NCBI GenBank assembly: GCA_017420535.1
Contig: JAFOIV010000062.1
Location: forward strand, 1-64,000
From: Eubacterium sp.
Lineage (GTDB): Bacteria > Bacillota > Clostridia > Lachnospirales > Lachnospiraceae
Length of the DNA: 64,000 nt
Reading direction: 5' to 3'
In this document: positions 34,678 through 43,606 of the stretch, piece after piece
Layout of the letters: the number at the start of each line of letters is the position of its first letter
How positions within the stretch are numbered: position 1 is the first letter of the stretch
Notes under the pieces: model-generated
The model's database searches: none
What the model was told of the DNA's origin: nothing
What the model saw: only the letters and a program-made list of their open reading frames with translations
Made by a program: the position numbers and the translations under genes

Positions 34678-36352
34678 TATTAGAATAGTAAAAAATCTCA
34701 TAAATATAAAAACAAGAAATTATTTTAATGGCATATCGAAGATATTTAAAATATATCTGAATAACAGAATTTATACAGTATATAAATTGATAAAGATGAT
34801 ACTCGTATATATCGCGTTAACTTATATATTCAAAATGTTTTATAAGGACGAATATGCTAATTATGTGATGTGGCTGTTTGGATTCATTTTATTTATAGCA
34901 AATTTGGATTTATCGGGGCGTATGGTAAATAACATATTTAAGCCGAGAAATGTTATCTTGTTTCAAAATTCAAAATTGGATGAAAAAAGCATAAGCCATT
35001 TGTTTTTTTGGAGCGAAATAATCTGGAAGAAGATAAAAGAGATAGATTTAGTGGTCCCGATTATTATAATGGCGGTTAAGATCAGAGGAGTAAAGGCATT
35101 ATCCTTAATTTTACTTATAGAACTAACGTGTTTGATAATGGTTCTTATAAAGTTGGAATTAGTCAGATATAAGAGCAAAAAGAAAAAGGGAGAGAATGTT
35201 AATGTACTTTCTTTTTTAATTATAGCATCGATCATATCCTTTATTACTGTATGGATCAGTAAAGGGATTATTAAGTTAAGCTTTGTTTTTAGACAATACA
35301 TCTATTCAATAGAATCATTCAAAAAAAATGAGAAGCAGATCGAAACTATTTTGAAAGCTAAATTCGGAGTTTATTTTACAGAACTGAAAGAAAAGTTAGA
35401 TATAGATTTACTCAACGTGCTGGATGAAAAGGTGTTAGTGCTGCTGCTTCTTATAATACTTGCGATAACGATTATCTTTTTTAGAAAGTTCAGGATTAAT
35501 TATTCAGAACATGAAGTAACTCTTATAAAAAATAAAGCAGGATTAAAGACGGGATATTTATCGTTACTAAAGAAAGTGATTTCAGAAGAGCCAGAGACTT
35601 TCTTAATAAATAAGGATATTTTAATTATAGAAAATGATAAAAAACTATTAGGAAAAAATATGATTCAGACTGTACTGATATCTTATGATTTCTTTATTAT
35701 CATTCCGGCCTTATTTATGTTGAGAAAATATAGTCATAATACGGATCTTACGGTAATATGCATCATTTTTGGAATGGTGTCACTTATTTTTAATCAGATA
35801 AATACAATAACTAGTAATCTGGAAGACATATTTAGCTTTAAAAAAGATATAAAAAATATTGAACTTTATAAAATGTCATTATTTAAAGTTGATGACGTAG
35901 TAAAAGCAAAAATAAAATTGGCGAGATATTTATCGGGATTATCGTTCTTATTAATTGTGATTATTTCTGTAATATTAATTGCGGGATCAGCTGAAAATAT
36001 GCTCCAGACTATTATGCAATGTTTCTGTTTGTTAGTTGTGGAGGGGGCAGCTTTTTATCTGGCTCCGAGAATAAAATTATATATTTATAGTATGCTTATG
36101 AATAAAAATAAATATGTAAAGAACTTGGAATCAGATGAAAAACTTGATGAAACCTTGCATAAGTTTTGTGACATACCTAAGAATATGTTGATTTTACCAA
36201 TGCTTTATGTGCTCATCGTTAATGTGATATGTAGGGCGATTTCAGGTTTGGCATGGAGAAAAATACTTTTAATATACCTGATATGGATGATGGTGATTTT
36301 TGTGATTGATAATTTAATGATAGTAAATATCAGAAAAAAAGCAGAAACATAA
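34670..36352 (+). CDS. Polytopic membrane protein, probable ABC permease
   Basis: The protein has 560 residues from the ATG at 34670 (a GTG at 34658 is the alternative; neither has a good ribosome-binding site, and the gene overlaps the end of the broken regulator). About ten to eleven hydrophobic segments, very rich in Ile, Leu and Lys, are separated by a basic loop (about 165-175) and an outer loop of about 60 residues. No family motif is recognised. The ATPase gene downstream suggests an ABC-2-like permease for a peptide or lipid. It may begin by re-initiation after the regulator's stop. Confidence 0.65.
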   Translation: MNSIRIVKNLINIKTRNYFNGISKIFKIYLNNRIYTVYKLIKMILVYIALTYIFKMFYKDEYANYVMWLFGFILFIANLDLSGRMVNNIFKPRNVILFQNSKLDEKSISHLFFWSEIIWKKIKEIDLVVPIIIMAVKIRGVKALSLILLIELTCLIMVLIKLELVRYKSKKKKGENVNVLSFLIIASIISFITVWISKGIIKLSFVFRQYIYSIESFKKNEKQIETILKAKFGVYFTELKEKLDIDLLNVLDEKVLVLLLLIILAITIIFFRKFRINYSEHEVTLIKNKAGLKTGYLSLLKKVISEEPETFLINKDILIIENDKKLLGKNMIQTVLISYDFFIIIPALFMLRKYSHNTDLTVICIIFGMVSLIFNQINTITSNLEDIFSFKKDIKNIELYKMSLFKVDDVVKAKIKLARYLSGLSFLLIVIISVILIAGSAENMLQTIMQCFCLLVVEGAAFYLAPRIKLYIYSMLMNKNKYVKNLESDEKLDETLHKFCDIPKNMLILPMLYVLIVNVICRAISGLAWRKILLIYLIWMMVIFVIDNLMIVNIRKKAET

Positions 36353-36376
36353 GAAGGTGTAAGAAAGAAGGGAAAA

Positions 36377-36460
36377 ATGAAGGGAAGTTATAAATATATT
36401 AAAAAAGAGGTGTTTCTTCTTTTGGCGGCTATTATTGAAGGGACGGTGTCAAGGGTATGA
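36377..36460 (+). CDS. 27-residue small peptide gene
   Basis: ATG at 36377 follows AGAAGGG (36366-36372), and its TGA overlaps the ATPase start as ATGA (36457-36460). The product has a basic N-terminal part (MKGSYKYIKKE), a hydrophobic core (VFLLLAAII) and a polar end (EGTVSRV). It could be a small transporter subunit, a peptide substrate, a translational coupler, or the stump of a permease. Ribosome-binding site and exact overlap argue that it is translated. Confidence 0.6.
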   Translation: MKGSYKYIKKEVFLLLAAIIEGTVSRV

Positions 36461-37104
36461 TAGATACATTAAAGGTTTCAAATGTTACCTTTTCATATGA
36501 TAAAGAAAATGTTTTAGAAAACTTGAATTTTGGTTTAAAAGGCGGAGATGTTCTTTGCATAAAAGGAAAAAATGGCAGCGGAAAGACCACGCTTTTTAAA
36601 TTGATGGCGGGAATATTAAAAGCCGGACGGATGGATGTTGCATATAACGGGAAGAATATATCCAATGATGAGTTGAAAAAAAGAGTTTTTTTTATTCCGA
36701 GTACGCCATATTTGTATGATGAACTCAGCGGGAATGAGAATCTGGAACTGCTGAGGAATTTATGGAAAAAAGATAATAAGGAATTTTATGAGAAAGTTGG
36801 GAATTATTTAAATAGATATGAGATGACGGAGCATAGCAATAGTTTCGTTGCCAATTATTCTTTGGGGATGAAATATAAGCTTTATTTTTCGGCTGCACTA
36901 GCTATTGAACCAGATATAATAATGATGGATGAACCATTAAACGCAATGGATCTTGAAAGTCAGGCTAAAGCAATACAGGATGTTACGGATTATGTAAAAG
37001 GAAATGAAAAGGCTGTGATGTTTTCAAGTCATATAAGCCAACTTATTAATAATCTGTCTAATAGAATTCTGTTATTAAAAGATGGCAGACTGATAGACGA
37101 ATAA
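36457..37104 (+). CDS. ABC transporter ATP-binding protein
   Basis: The 215-residue ATPase has Walker A GKNGSGKTT (37-45), Walker B IIMMDEPLNAMD and a switch region SSHIS. The signature is not LSGGQ but YSLGMKYKL, a variant met in ABC-2 and peptide-handling ATPases. It starts inside the stop of the 27-residue gene, so translation is coupled. With the permease at 34670 and the 49-residue protein after it, it forms a compact operon. Substrate unknown. Confidence 0.9.
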   Translation: MIDTLKVSNVTFSYDKENVLENLNFGLKGGDVLCIKGKNGSGKTTLFKLMAGILKAGRMDVAYNGKNISNDELKKRVFFIPSTPYLYDELSGNENLELLRNLWKKDNKEFYEKVGNYLNRYEMTEHSNSFVANYSLGMKYKLYFSAALAIEPDIIMMDEPLNAMDLESQAKAIQDVTDYVKGNEKAVMFSSHISQLINNLSNRILLLKDGRLIDE

Positions 37105-37168
37105 ATAAAGATAAATAAAGGTAAATGAAGATAATAGTAGGAAGATAATATAATAAAAAGGTGGAAGT

Positions 37169-37318
37169 GTGAAAAAAAGATTTATTGTTGCGGGGATAAT
37201 TTTGGCAATCTGTATTATCCTTGAGTTATTGGTAAAAGATACAGCAATCAGGATAGGGATTGGGGTAGTAGGAGCTATACTTATTTCCCTGGTTACAAGA
37301 AAAGTTGACGTGAGTTAA
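37169..37318 (+). CDS. 49-residue membrane protein
   Basis: The GTG start at 37169 follows AAAGGTGG (37157-37164). The product begins MKKRFIVAGIILAICIILEL (first span) and has a second span, IGIGVVGAILISLV, before a basic end. It is short, hydrophobic, last in the ABC operon, and of unknown function: an immunity-like, regulatory or accessory membrane peptide are options. Confidence 0.6.
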   Translation: MKKRFIVAGIILAICIILELLVKDTAIRIGIGVVGAILISLVTRKVDVS

Positions 37319-37370
37319 AAAAGAACTATGTGGAAATGTGTGAAAAGAGCAATATAAACGCTTAAATAGA

Positions 37371-37400
37371 TTGACAATAATCGGGCGGATATGGTAACAT
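37371..37400 (+). promoter_or_regulatory. pyrB promoter P1
   Basis: TTGACA (37371-37376), 18 bp, TAACAT (37395-37400) with TGG before the -10. It produces a leader of about 225 nt. Confidence 0.75.
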
Positions 37401-37425
37401 ACTAATTAGTGTTAGTTAGATAAAA

Positions 37426-37516
37426 CCAATTCGTTCACCTTATACATGGGTGAGATTGGAAGTATAGTAGGGGAAGGCACAATCGTTTGGGTACGGTTGT
37501 GCTTTTAAAATGTAAA
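37426..37516 (+). promoter_or_regulatory. Unrecognised pyrB leader RNA with attenuator-like hairpin
   Basis: First stem: CCAAT and TCACC (37426-37439) pair with GGTGA and ATTGG (37449-37459). Then a GTAGGGGAAGG linker, and a hairpin GCACAATCGT/ACGGTTGTGC (37487-37512) followed by TTTT. The layout is that of an attenuated leader. It does not match a PyrR site or a riboswitch I know. Confidence 0.55.
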
Positions 37517-37529
37517 TATTAGTGCTGTG

Positions 37530-37558
37530 TTGACGAAAATCCAGTAACACTTTATAAT
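37530..37558 (+). promoter_or_regulatory. pyrB promoter P2
   Basis: TTGACG (37530-37535), 17 bp, TATAAT (37553-37558). Its transcript would skip the attenuator-like hairpin and begin with a GGTGTC/GACACC stem just before the ribosome-binding site. Confidence 0.8.
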
Positions 37559-37631
37559 AAGTAAGGTGTCACGCGGGTTCTATTTTTATGCCAGACACCA
37601 AAAATAACAGCTTTTTGCTTTTGGAGGAATT

Positions 37632-38576
37632 ATGGAAGAATTAGAGAGAGGACCAGTAAGACATCTTATTGACCCAATGGATCTTTCAGTTGAAGAAGTT
37701 GAAGGACTTCTTAATGTGGCACAGGACATAATTAATAATAAGGATAAATATCGTGAGGCATGTAAGTATAAAAAACTTGCAACTCTTTTCTATGAACCAA
37801 GTACTAGAACAAGACTCAGCTTTGAATCTGCTATGATGGAGTTGGGAGGTAATGTGCTTGGTTTTTCTTCTGCTCAGTCATCTTCTGTATCAAAGGGGGA
37901 ATCCGTGGAGGATACAGTAAGGGTAGTTGGACAGTTTGCAGATATAATAGCAATGCGTCATCCTAACGAAGGAGCGCCAAAGCTTGCATCAATGTATTCA
38001 CCAGTTCCTATCATCAATGCAGGTGACGGTGGACATAACCATCCAACCCAGACTTTAACAGATCTGCTTACAATTTTCTCAGAAAAAGGTAAACTTGATA
38101 ATTTTACTATAGGTTTATGCGGAGATTTGAAGTTTGGCCGTACAGTTCATTCATTGATAAAAGCTCTTTCAAGATATGAGGGAGTTAAGTTTGTTCTTAT
38201 CTCACCTAAGGAATTAAAGGTTCCAAACTATATCATTACAGAAGTACTTGAACCATCAGGCCTTTCATATAAGGAAGTAACATCTCTTGAAGATGCGCTT
38301 CCAGAGCTGGATGTACTTTATATGACAAGAGTTCAGAAAGAAAGATTCTTTAATGAAGCCGATTATATAAGACTTAAAGATACATATATACTTGATAAGA
38401 AAAAATTAGATAATGCTAAAGAAGATATGATAATCCTTCATCCTCTTCCAAGGGTAAATGAAATTGCAGCGGATGTGGATGGCGATCCTCGTGCATGTTA
38501 CTTTAAACAGGTCCTTTATGGAAAATATATCCGTATGGCCCTTATCTTAAAATTATTGGGGGTAGATGTGAAATGA
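37632..38576 (+). CDS. pyrB: Aspartate carbamoyltransferase catalytic subunit
   Basis: This 314-residue enzyme makes carbamoyl aspartate, the first committed step of pyrimidine synthesis. It has the carbamoyl-phosphate motif [11 protein letters not shown] (about 57-67) and HPTQTLTDL (about 138-146). TTGGAGGA precedes the ATG. The ATGA overlap with pyrI shows a class B, allosteric PyrBI enzyme. Two promoters and a structured leader lie upstream. Confidence 0.97.
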   Translation: MEELERGPVRHLIDPMDLSVEEVEGLLNVAQDIINNKDKYREACKYKKLATLFYEPSTRTRLSFESAMMELGGNVLGFSSAQSSSVSKGESVEDTVRVVGQFADIIAMRHPNEGAPKLASMYSPVPIINAGDGGHNHPTQTLTDLLTIFSEKGKLDNFTIGLCGDLKFGRTVHSLIKALSRYEGVKFVLISPKELKVPNYIITEVLEPSGLSYKEVTSLEDALPELDVLYMTRVQKERFFNEADYIRLKDTYILDKKKLDNAKEDMIILHPLPRVNEIAADVDGDPRACYFKQVLYGKYIRMALILKLLGVDVK

Positions 38577-38983
38577 AGATAGATTCAATCCAGAATGGCA
38601 TCGTGCTTGACCACATTACAGCGGGTAAAGCAATGCAGATATATTATGACCTTGGTCTTGATAAGCTTGATTGCAGTATCGCCATAATGCAGAATGTTAA
38701 GAGCGATAAGATGGGAAAGAAAGATATAATAAAGATTGATAAGAATATGGATGTTAATCTTGATGTTATCGGTTATATCGATCCTTCAGTTACTGTCAGC
38801 ATTATTAAAGATGGTGTTACAACTGAGAAAAAGAAGGTGGCACTTCCTAAGAAGCTGATAAATATCAAAAAATGTAAGAATCCAAGATGCATCACAGCTA
38901 TAGAGCCTGATATCCCTCAGATCTTTAAGCTTACAGATGAAAAGAGAAGAGTATATAGATGCATTTATTGTGATGCTGATTAA
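38573..38983 (+). CDS. pyrI: Aspartate carbamoyltransferase regulatory subunit
   Basis: The 136-residue PyrI protein has an N-terminal nucleotide-binding domain and a C-terminal zinc domain with CKNPRC and CIYC providing the four Cys ligands. It binds to PyrB and transmits feedback from nucleotides. Its ATG overlaps the pyrB stop, so the subunits are made in balance. A short family member of normal layout. Confidence 0.95.
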   Translation: MKIDSIQNGIVLDHITAGKAMQIYYDLGLDKLDCSIAIMQNVKSDKMGKKDIIKIDKNMDVNLDVIGYIDPSVTVSIIKDGVTTEKKKVALPKKLINIKKCKNPRCITAIEPDIPQIFKLTDEKRRVYRCIYCDAD

Positions 38984-39011
38984 AATTTCAGAGTATATTA
39001 TTATAAAAAAG

Positions 39012-39038
39012 TGGCGCGGGATGCGCCATTTTTATTTT
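39012..39038 (+). terminator. pyrBI terminator
   Basis: TGGCGC (39012-39017) pairs with GCGCCA (39023-39028), with A and T runs at either side. Confidence 0.88.
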
Positions 39039-39088
39039 GGGATAAAAATAAGGATTAATAAGGAAGGAACCGTTTAATTCCGCCAGGG

Positions 39089-39116
39089 TTTACAAAAAAA
39101 TCTATTGTGTTATAAT
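39089..39116 (+). promoter_or_regulatory. murA promoter
   Basis: TTTACA (39089-39094), 16 bp, TATAAT (39111-39116) with extended TGT. Confidence 0.8.
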
Positions 39117-39175
39117 ATAACAGATTATGCATACCTGTAAGTAGGTGTGTAAACAGATGGGAGTCTGCATTAATT

Positions 39176-40453
39176 ATGAAACATTATGCAATAACGGGCG
39201 GTAATGCGCTTGAAGGTGAGGTAGTTATTGCCGGAGCAAAGAATGCTGCACTTGGTATTCTTGCGGCTGCGATAATGACCGACGAAAAGTGTGTTATTGA
39301 AAATGTTCCTTTTGTCAGTGATACCAGAACACTTCTTAAAGCTATAGAAAATATCGGCGCAGAAGTTAGATATCTTGATAGACATACAGTTCAGATCTGT
39401 GGCAAAGGAATTGTGGGAGACGAGAGTCTTTCAGTGGATGATGAATATATAAGAAAGATAAGAGCTTCATATTATCTTATTGGAGCACTTCTTGGAAAAT
39501 ATAAATATGCAAACGTTGCACTTCCTGGTGGATGTGATATTGGATCAAGACCTATAGATCTGCATATTAAGGGATTTGAAACTTTGGGCGCAGAAGTTGA
39601 CATCGTAAATGGTGGCAAGATTGTGGCGAAGGCAGATAAGCTTAAAGGCGAGCATATTTATCTTGATACAGTTTCAGTTGGAGCAACTATCAATATTATG
39701 ATGGCTGCAGCCCTTGCTGAAGGAAAAACTACTATTGAGAATGCGGCAAAGGAACCACATATCGTAGATGTGGCAAACTTCCTTAACTCAATGGGGGCTA
39801 ATATCAAAGGTGCAGGTACAGATGTTATCAGGGTTCGTGGAGTTGAGAAACTTCATGGAGCTGAATATACCATAATTCCAGATCAGATCGAAGCTGGAAC
39901 ATTTATGGCTATGGCCGTTGCAACCCGCGGTAATATTCTTATCAAGAATGTTATACCTAAGCATCTTGAATCTATATCTTCAAAACTTACAGATATGGGT
40001 GCAAAGGTAATCGAATATGACGATTCAGTCAGAGTAATGGCGGATGGAAAACTTAAAGCAACTCAGATAAAGACACTCCCATATCCAGGTTTTCCAACAG
40101 ATATGCAGGCTCAGATAGCTGCAGCATTAGTTCTTTCTGAAGGAACAAGTATAGTAATTGAAAGTATTTTTGAGAACAGATTCCAGTATGTTCCTGAGCT
40201 TGTAAAGATGGGCGCAAAGGTAAGGGTTGAAGGAAATACAGCAATAATAAATGGAGTATCTGGCCTTAATGGGGCAATGGTAGAAGCTTCAGATCTTCGT
40301 GCAGGAGCGGCATTAGTTATTGCGGCTCTGGCAGCAGAGGGAGACAGCGAGATACATGATATTGAATATATTCTTCGTGGATATGAAGATTTTGATGAAA
40401 AAATAAGAAATCTTGGCGGTAAGATGGAACTTATCATTACTGCTGACAACTAG
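39176..40453 (+). CDS. murA: UDP-N-acetylglucosamine 1-carboxyvinyltransferase
   Basis: This 425-residue enzyme transfers enolpyruvate from PEP to UDP-GlcNAc, the first step of cell-wall precursor synthesis. MKHYAITGGNALEGEV fits the family start. The loop ALPGGCDIGSRP carries the catalytic Cys that fosfomycin attacks, and YPGFPTDMQAQ is intact. The ribosome-binding site is poor: GGGAG lies about 14 nt before the ATG. Single promoter, followed closely by metG. Confidence 0.96.
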   Translation: MKHYAITGGNALEGEVVIAGAKNAALGILAAAIMTDEKCVIENVPFVSDTRTLLKAIENIGAEVRYLDRHTVQICGKGIVGDESLSVDDEYIRKIRASYYLIGALLGKYKYANVALPGGCDIGSRPIDLHIKGFETLGAEVDIVNGGKIVAKADKLKGEHIYLDTVSVGATINIMMAAALAEGKTTIENAAKEPHIVDVANFLNSMGANIKGAGTDVIRVRGVEKLHGAEYTIIPDQIEAGTFMAMAVATRGNILIKNVIPKHLESISSKLTDMGAKVIEYDDSVRVMADGKLKATQIKTLPYPGFPTDMQAQIAAALVLSEGTSIVIESIFENRFQYVPELVKMGAKVRVEGNTAIINGVSGLNGAMVEASDLRAGAALVIAALAAEGDSEIHDIEYILRGYEDFDEKIRNLGGKMELIITADN

Positions 40454-40503
40454 ATTAGAACTTATTAAGAAATGATGAGATAAAAGGAAGGGGCATAAGA
40501 GTT

Positions 40504-42483
40504 ATGGCAAAGAAGCCTTATTACATTACAACAGCTATAGCATATGCATCTGGCAAGCCACATATTGGAAATACCTATGAGATCGTTCTTGCAGACAGTA
40601 TTGCAAGATATAAGAGATTTACAGGTTATGATGTATATTTTCAGACAGGGACAGATGAACATGGTCAGAAAATAGAGACAAAGGCTTTTGAAGGCCTTTC
40701 AACTCCTAAGGAATTTGTTGACCAGAAAGCTGGAGAGATCAAGCGTATCTGGGATCTTATGAATACATCATATGACAGATTCATCCGTACAACAGATGAA
40801 GATCATGAAGCACAGGTTAAGAAGATCTTTAAGAAGCTTTATGATAAGGGTGATATTTATAAGGGTGAATATGAAGGTATGTATTGTACTCCTTGTGAAT
40901 CTTTCTGGACAAGCAGTCAGCTTGTTGATGGAAAGTGCCCTGACTGTGGACGTGAAGTTAAGCCGGCAAAAGAGGAAGCATATTTCTTTAAAATGAGTAA
41001 GTATGCACCTAAGCTTATTGAATATATTGAGAAGCATCCTGAATTTATCCAGCCGGAGGCTAGAAAGAATGAAATGGTAAATACATTCCTTAAGCCAGGC
41101 CTTCAGGATCTTTGCGTAACAAGAACTTCATTTAAATGGGGAATCCCAGTAGACTTTGATCCTAAGCATGTTATCTATGTATGGATTGATGCGTTATCAA
41201 ACTATATCACAGGTCTTGGATATGATGTTGATGGCAACAATGGAGAGTTATATAAGAAGTACTGGCCAGCAGATCTTCACCTTATTGGTAAGGATATCCT
41301 TAGATTCCATACTATTTATTGGCCAATCATGCTTATGGCATTGGATGTACCACTTCCTAAGCAGGTATTTGGTCATCCTTGGCTCATCCAGAATGATGGA
41401 AAGATGAGTAAGTCAAAGGGAAATGTTCTTTATGCTGACGATATGGTAGATTTCTTCGGCGTTGATGCTGTAAGATACTTCCTTCTTCATGAGATGCCAT
41501 TTGATAATGATGGTGTTGTATCATGGGAATTACTTATTGAAAGAGTTAACTCAGATCTTGCCAATACACTTGGAAACCTTGTTAACCGTACAATCTCAAT
41601 GATCAATAAGTATCACAGTGGTGTAGTTAACAATGCAGATATCAAGTTACCTGTAGATGATGACTTAAAGCAGTTTGTTCTTGATACTCCTAGGAGAGTA
41701 AATGACAAGATGGATCAGCTTAGAGTAGCTGATGCTATTACAGAGATATTTAATCTCTTTAAGAGATGTAATAAATATATTGATGAGACTATGCCTTGGG
41801 CACTTGCTAAAGAAGGAGATATGGATGACAGACTCAGTACTGTGCTCTATAATCTCGTTGAGAGTATTACAATCGGAGCTACTCTCCTTCAGCCATTTAT
41901 GCCTGAGACAGCAGAAAAGATAGCCGCACAGCTTTCTACAAGCCTTAGAGGGGTAACAGAACTTGGCACATTTGGACTTTATCCATCAGGAACTGTCGTT
42001 ACAGATAAGCCAGAGATCCTTTTTGCAAGAATTGATGCAGCAAAAATGTTAGATGAGATCGCAGTTCGTTTCCCAGCAAAGGTTGAAGAGAAGGTTGAGG
42101 AGAAGAAAAAGAAAGAAGAATCTTCAAAACCAGCAGAGGTTCTTGCTGTAAAGAAAGATGAGATTGGAATTGAAGATTTTGATAAGCTTCAGCTTCAGAT
42201 CGGTGAGATAATTGCCTGTGAAGCAGTTCCAAAATCAAAGAAACTTCTCTGCTCAAAGGTTAAAGTTGGAGATAAGGTTCTTCAGATCGTATCTGGTATC
42301 AAGAACTTCTATAGTGCAGAAGAGATGCCAGGCAAGAAGGTTGTTGTTATTACTAATTTAAAGCCTGCTAAGCTTGCGGGAATTGAATCTCAGGGAATGC
42401 TGCTTTGCGCAGAGGGACCTGATGGAAATCTTGCTCTTCTTACTGCTGAGAAAGATTTACCAAGTGGTTCACTTATTAGCTAA
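40504..42483 (+). CDS. metG: Methionyl-tRNA synthetase
   Basis: The 659-residue enzyme has HIGH in the form HIGN (near residue 20), an intact KMSKS (KMSKSKGN), a zinc knuckle with CTPC and CPDC, and an appended C-terminal EMAP/Trbp111-type tRNA-binding domain (about 555-659, IGEIIACEAVPKSKKLL). A Glu/Lys-rich linker joins them. AAGGAAGGGG precedes the ATG. It follows murA by 50 bp and may share its transcript. Confidence 0.97.
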   Translation: MAKKPYYITTAIAYASGKPHIGNTYEIVLADSIARYKRFTGYDVYFQTGTDEHGQKIETKAFEGLSTPKEFVDQKAGEIKRIWDLMNTSYDRFIRTTDEDHEAQVKKIFKKLYDKGDIYKGEYEGMYCTPCESFWTSSQLVDGKCPDCGREVKPAKEEAYFFKMSKYAPKLIEYIEKHPEFIQPEARKNEMVNTFLKPGLQDLCVTRTSFKWGIPVDFDPKHVIYVWIDALSNYITGLGYDVDGNNGELYKKYWPADLHLIGKDILRFHTIYWPIMLMALDVPLPKQVFGHPWLIQNDGKMSKSKGNVLYADDMVDFFGVDAVRYFLLHEMPFDNDGVVSWELLIERVNSDLANTLGNLVNRTISMINKYHSGVVNNADIKLPVDDDLKQFVLDTPRRVNDKMDQLRVADAITEIFNLFKRCNKYIDETMPWALAKEGDMDDRLSTVLYNLVESITIGATLLQPFMPETAEKIAAQLSTSLRGVTELGTFGLYPSGTVVTDKPEILFARIDAAKMLDEIAVRFPAKVEEKVEEKKKKEESSKPAEVLAVKKDEIGIEDFDKLQLQIGEIIACEAVPKSKKLLCSKVKVGDKVLQIVSGIKNFYSAEEMPGKKVVVITNLKPAKLAGIESQGMLLCAEGPDGNLALLTAEKDLPSGSLIS

Positions 42484-42539
42484 TAGAGACGGTAAATTAT
42501 AAAATATATTGGAGTTTACGTTAAGAAAGAACATTTATG

Positions 42540-43235
42540 ATGAGAAAAGTGAAGAGAGCTTTAACGGTTCTTTTGGTTATGACAAGTCTTCTAGGGCTTC
42601 TTACAGGCTGTGGAAAGACAAAAACAAAGAGATATCAGGCATATGTTGAGACTCTTATAACAGCAAATTATCTGGGGGTTTCAGATGAATATGTTCAGAC
42701 TACCGGGGTAAATGAGGCAGATGCTGAAGCGATGTATCTTCAGAATGCTACAAGGCTCGCGGCTAATCTGGAGGATTACTATGGTCTTGATATAAGAATG
42801 GATAAAGAACTTGCTCCTGCCATGGAAGAACTTGCTAAGAAGATTTATTCAAAGACTAAGTTCCAGGTAGGAAAAGCTTATCAGGATAATGGTATTTACT
42901 ACGTAGATGTTGAGATTCAGCCTATTGATATCCTTAATCAGACATATGCTGATGTTACAAAATATGTACAGGATTTCAATGACAGAGTAGCCAAGGGTGA
43001 GTTCAATAATTATACCAAGGAAGAATATGAAAATGTATTTGCCAAGGGAATCATCGAACTGCTTGATAAGGCTGCTGACAATATGCAGTACAAGGCAAAA
43101 GAAACAGTTACTGTAAGAATAATAGAGGGAGATTCTTCATTTTCAATTAAGAATGAGGACTTCCAGAATATAGATATGAAAGTTATTGCTGCTACTGACG
43201 AATATAATAAAGCCAGTGAAACAGATGCAGAATAG
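42540..43235 (+). CDS. Lipoprotein of unknown function
   Basis: The protein has 231 residues (an ATG one codon earlier, at 42537, is also possible). The lipoprotein signal ends LLTGC. The mature part is mainly helical and acidic, with Tyr-rich stretches such as QDNGIYYVDVEIQPIDIL; it resembles small Clostridia lipoproteins with DUF5105-like features, but I would not assign a family. It follows metG by 50 bp and ends at a GC-rich hairpin. Confidence 0.7.
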   Translation: MRKVKRALTVLLVMTSLLGLLTGCGKTKTKRYQAYVETLITANYLGVSDEYVQTTGVNEADAEAMYLQNATRLAANLEDYYGLDIRMDKELAPAMEELAKKIYSKTKFQVGKAYQDNGIYYVDVEIQPIDILNQTYADVTKYVQDFNDRVAKGEFNNYTKEEYENVFAKGIIELLDKAADNMQYKAKETVTVRIIEGDSSFSIKNEDFQNIDMKVIAATDEYNKASETDAE

Positions 43236-43254
43236 TTTTTTATTTCGGGGCATG

Positions 43255-43284
43255 AAAGGGCTGCGCAACTATGCGCAGCCCTTT
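43255..43284 (+). terminator. Hairpin after the lipoprotein gene
   Basis: AAAGGGCTGCGC pairs perfectly with GCGCAGCCCTTT over 6 nt. Few T bases follow, but the stem is strong. Confidence 0.75.
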
Positions 43285-43288
43285 AAGT

Positions 43289-43317
43289 TTGCATAAAATC
43301 GTTATTTATGGTATGAT
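43289..43317 (+). promoter_or_regulatory. glmS promoter
   Basis: TTGCAT (43289-43294), 17 bp, TATGAT (43312-43317) preceded by TGG. Confidence 0.65.
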
Positions 43318-43369
43318 TCTATGCAGTTATGGGATAGAAAGGAGCCCGTGATTTTTTCGAAAAACTAAG

Positions 43370-43559
43370 AAGTTTTAGCGCCATTTACGTGAATTCAACC
43401 CGCTTTTCTATAAATAGAAACGCGAGGGTTATTATGACACTTATGTCATCACGTTGACGAGGAGGAGCGTTATCGAATTTTCGGCGGATGCGCTTCCGGA
43501 CCACACATGGGACGTTAGGTATGATCTTAAAACCCTGAGTAATCAGAAAACAGAGGGCC
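43370..43559 (+). ncRNA. glmS ribozyme-riboswitch
   Basis: The glmS leader contains the conserved core: AGCGCC at the cleavage site, GTTGACGAGGAGGAG, GTTATCGAATTTTCGGCGG and the GGACGTTAGG segment. Cleavage is expected between A43377 and G43378. Glucosamine-6-phosphate acts as cofactor; the cut mRNA is then degraded, lowering GlmS. The 3' limit is approximate. Confidence 0.96.
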
Positions 43560-43606
43560 ATATCAAATGTAACATTATAAAAGGTTAAATAGAGGAGAAT
43601 ATTTAT

